Below, in pieces: positions 63,901-64,000 of a DNA stretch of 64,000 nucleotides. A program made the position numbers and the translations under genes. The notes beneath the pieces were generated by a model that had not been told where the DNA came from, did not search any database, and was given only the letters and a program-made list of their open reading frames with translations. The first letter of the stretch is position 1, and every line of letters begins with the position of its first letter. The stretch is taken from assembly GCA_964484265.1 (NCBI GenBank), contig CAZAFH010000028.1:1-64000 (forward strand), written 5' to 3'. Source of the stretch: SIAQ01 sp964484265. GTDB lineage: Bacteria; Planctomycetota; Planctomycetia; Gemmatales; Gemmataceae.

Positions 63901-64000
63901 CGTTTGTGGACGAGGGATCGCCCGGGAACTGGCCGGCAGGATAATACCGCGTCCATGTCACGTAGAGTGGATTGCTGCCGTCGGGGAGCGTCGTGCCCGT
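57962..64000 (-). CDS. Giant cell-surface protein with FG-GAP and pre-peptidase-like repeats (5' end outside window)
   Basis: Over 2010 residues are visible and the reading frame stays open to the window edge, so the N-terminus is missing. From N to C: a 95-residue beta-repeat (GGYSGKLKVRVLN, with DSGTDSR VP end), a sialidase/BNR-like region (about 63400-62560), pre-peptidase C-terminal-like domains, two more of the GGYAG-VRVL repeats (about 61740 and 61370), and six FG-GAP/VCBS blades (61120-60040; for example DLNGDAVPDVVV and DFNGDNNLDVVV). Then come beta domains, an acidic EEEEEE stretch and a C-terminal transmembrane helix (GLFVTGILAVGATIGLAF) with a basic tail. It is probably an anchored surface adhesin. 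Confidence 0.88.
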   Translation of the reverse strand, partial: TGTTLPDGSNPLYVTWTRYYPAGQFPGDPSSTNGSDVMIAVSNNGGADWATSLQYVPSPPLANQDYGFVVTAPNEHITIDTSGGYSGKLKVRVLNGSATALVAGNQFLTSGSFATFDLSAVPVGDTVYVRVSGDPSNPLTGGDTATYELKLLDGATVVDSGTDSRVVPTGPGTGLVSAIKDPHAGTLDQGAAGTGTVGLSNVTVGGGAVYVSTYTGGYFTVYVSFDGGQSFYAPDFLTYQQNPFNYVSTQVKTDPTLGSDQFRTLPVHLIAADPIRPGVLYAVGANSADQLAAGAVAASGIVFAVSYDYGQSWTTNFTVGTNPAPLEIPAEQVAKGFYPVLNDDNGGQYPPFADSPQSQVISYQAMPSISVDAQGRIVVIWYDTRGDLSGQKLGVWGTISTDGGQHFSPNFQITSTNFDPNAAAFTDANGNSNFYLGDHIGVAAANGAFYAVWTDARTGTQHIQFAASLLTPIPAAPADRFSPNSTLATATPFGTITVQQSVPQLVLPPGSPNEWFAFQAGASHVSISVSADSGGSKLALQLTDANGVPVEGAVVTPVLNAAGTNIGAAIAAPSSPGTTYFIHVSAQTDAAIKYTLTLGSLTADLGTRVEGNISDTVDLGGQNVYRVAVAVTGTLVVNFSSPESAGSGLNVKVLAGDGRNVLTGSLAPVTTYDANATFSLPVIAGQVLLFQISAVDGDSSGDFQLHFTDLDQYQGSTDHGTHATGSISDGQVVPVPQLGNADYGLQTLLGGNVEVVVTTGGGYAGYLNVRVLDPVAGYYFVPGGFPQHLESGDTWTFPLGNLDPEAIAYVRISGVGFNPGDEANYSIQLINLDHASVVEDGGTDSRSVPSIADIGPQNLANRDYTVTPAVSGTLNITMNTSGGYAGALKVRVLNTSKTALLPGGGNQFVESGDTAHFSVPVTAGQPIYIRVSGLELNLGDEADYTFQLDNLDEAATLGISTLFFATVGDPTSIAAADLGNGHVDLLVGNTDTTDSLGILRGTGNGTFWSEAQYAVGPGLNTTLGANDRQIAVANLNGDAVPDVVVPNFRSADISVLIGNGDGTVQPQRRFDAVTNVNSIVTGKFTPYGNTDVIALENFAGGAAVSLAYLKGYGDGTFAPPVFYETVFKNGAGPIVVGDFNGDNNLDVVVFSKNVAVGEIFIGVGNGTFLPGRVFTTGEAVAAAATADLNGDHIADIVTTGTNSGSVYVMFGNGDGTFQTPVAYHALPPRAGDNVTVPGLALVDWSGSGHLDIIVSAQSRSGQGAASVLWLPGDGLGNFGNPQVLAHTTIAGTIVAGDFGNGATDLAITDKGGVTVVYGSALSIPANNTSAAARKLGNAEHLVTLPEAIVSTHQDAYFSYLVPVDPAPGSGDQVVDISAPFSNTASGGLTLEVTGAVRILQKYSDAGGAHWRVLAQQGSTLSIHVGGLSGGVGVYSLDIDVLPQIVSVQAQAAFPGAPPTSLVITLQGDNLDPLLANDPANYTVYRTGADGVTPIGSPISIGTVLYNQGAAIQVEHDRTFPTAVRQTVTLSFVTALDPTATYMVTLSSKLQTAKVIADETAPLIGGTAFLEHPIVSVSAGPLKNGASVAVKPIVDSGSLDQLHNGTAFLSQLHDDLGAQLDSLLKLLGDSPLISTALTNEILARFLPGYVASGSTTPFLIIWLDPVSIQLADPNGTRQAFNQQTNTVTNGINHSFLEVGGNVQVMVVAAVTGLYQLNISDVASGSRGGAIVFNGPQVQTVAMTEAMRQGTQEFNFEFLQSDSGEVSGGTGGITSSPSGVGSPAFLSVFFKGFNNGTEFVSLLNETNSTENDSAQASDSPSPSTFSPIVVAAQSSASASSGNSLFLVRAAERLTEILTEEGGVQTFAGSVMEFMRSAPALRLLRNLLGIPVPPQQEEEEEEQDPSCGVPIGSVPAQPTQPAQPAEMPAAPSAEPVTPRNDEATLSSIDLLPAAASPVMEANPTEPVRNVSTMRRLQGLFVTGILAVGATIGLAFAPREEERRSVGLRQRSGDAG

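Overview
The window looks like a piece of a planctomycete chromosome, most likely from the Gemmataceae or a close relative. The basis is family content and architecture, not a database match. It holds two DUF1559 proteins with pilin-like N-termini, a DUF1080 protein, a multi-CxxCH sugar dehydrogenase/cytochrome fusion, a Ser/Thr kinase fused to TPRs, DUF2330 proteins, an Uma2-type nuclease and a giant FG-GAP surface protein. GC is high, so large spurious ORFs lie opposite many genes. About 46 protein genes and one transposase remnant are supported. I see no rRNA, tRNA or CRISPR array.

Layout. 0-5.6 kb: ceramidase-like hydrolase, SDR, Tat-exported sugar isomerase-like protein, a hicB-hicA-xre operon behind a palindromic operator, and a secreted alpha/beta hydrolase. 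5.6-15.6 kb: dapF, a PKD-domain membrane protein, Uma2, a SWIM-DNA ligase-WGR fusion, a DUF1559 pair, and a DUF3857/transglutaminase/TPR protein. 16-25.5 kb: leuS (carrying an in-frame palindromic repeat), a membrane AAA ATPase, an SGNH hydrolase, a DUF1559/lipoprotein pair, an M50 protease and an FtsX-type permease. 25.5-34.2 kb (minus strand): hppA with a large insertion, two tandem DUF2330 proteins and a HEAT-repeat protein. 34.4-38.7 kb: tandem Rpn-family nucleases, then cstA. 38.7-45.3 kb (minus): DUF29, a low-GC orphan, scpB, a DUF420 protein, ppk1, a hypothetical membrane protein and queD. 45.5-53.4 kb (plus): a MurB-like flavoprotein, an FtsQ-like protein, a quinone oxidoreductase, DUF1080, the dehydrogenase/cytochrome fusion and an esterase. 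53.4-64 kb: an ISL3-type transposase remnant, DUF3467, a large kinase and a giant surface protein cut by the window edge.

Most genes are single-copy housekeeping or typical planctomycete accessory genes and do not form one pathway. Linked groups are the HicBA module, the DUF1559 pairs, the murB-ftsQ remnant of a division/cell-wall cluster, and the secreted carbohydrate-oxidation run at 48-53 kb.

The most unusual signal is the density of small palindromic and heptameric repeats in intergenic DNA. One 66-bp element, made of heptamers in inverted orientation, lies in frame inside the leuS editing-domain region. It resembles Rickettsia palindromic elements in behaviour and cyanobacterial heptamer (STRR) repeats in structure.
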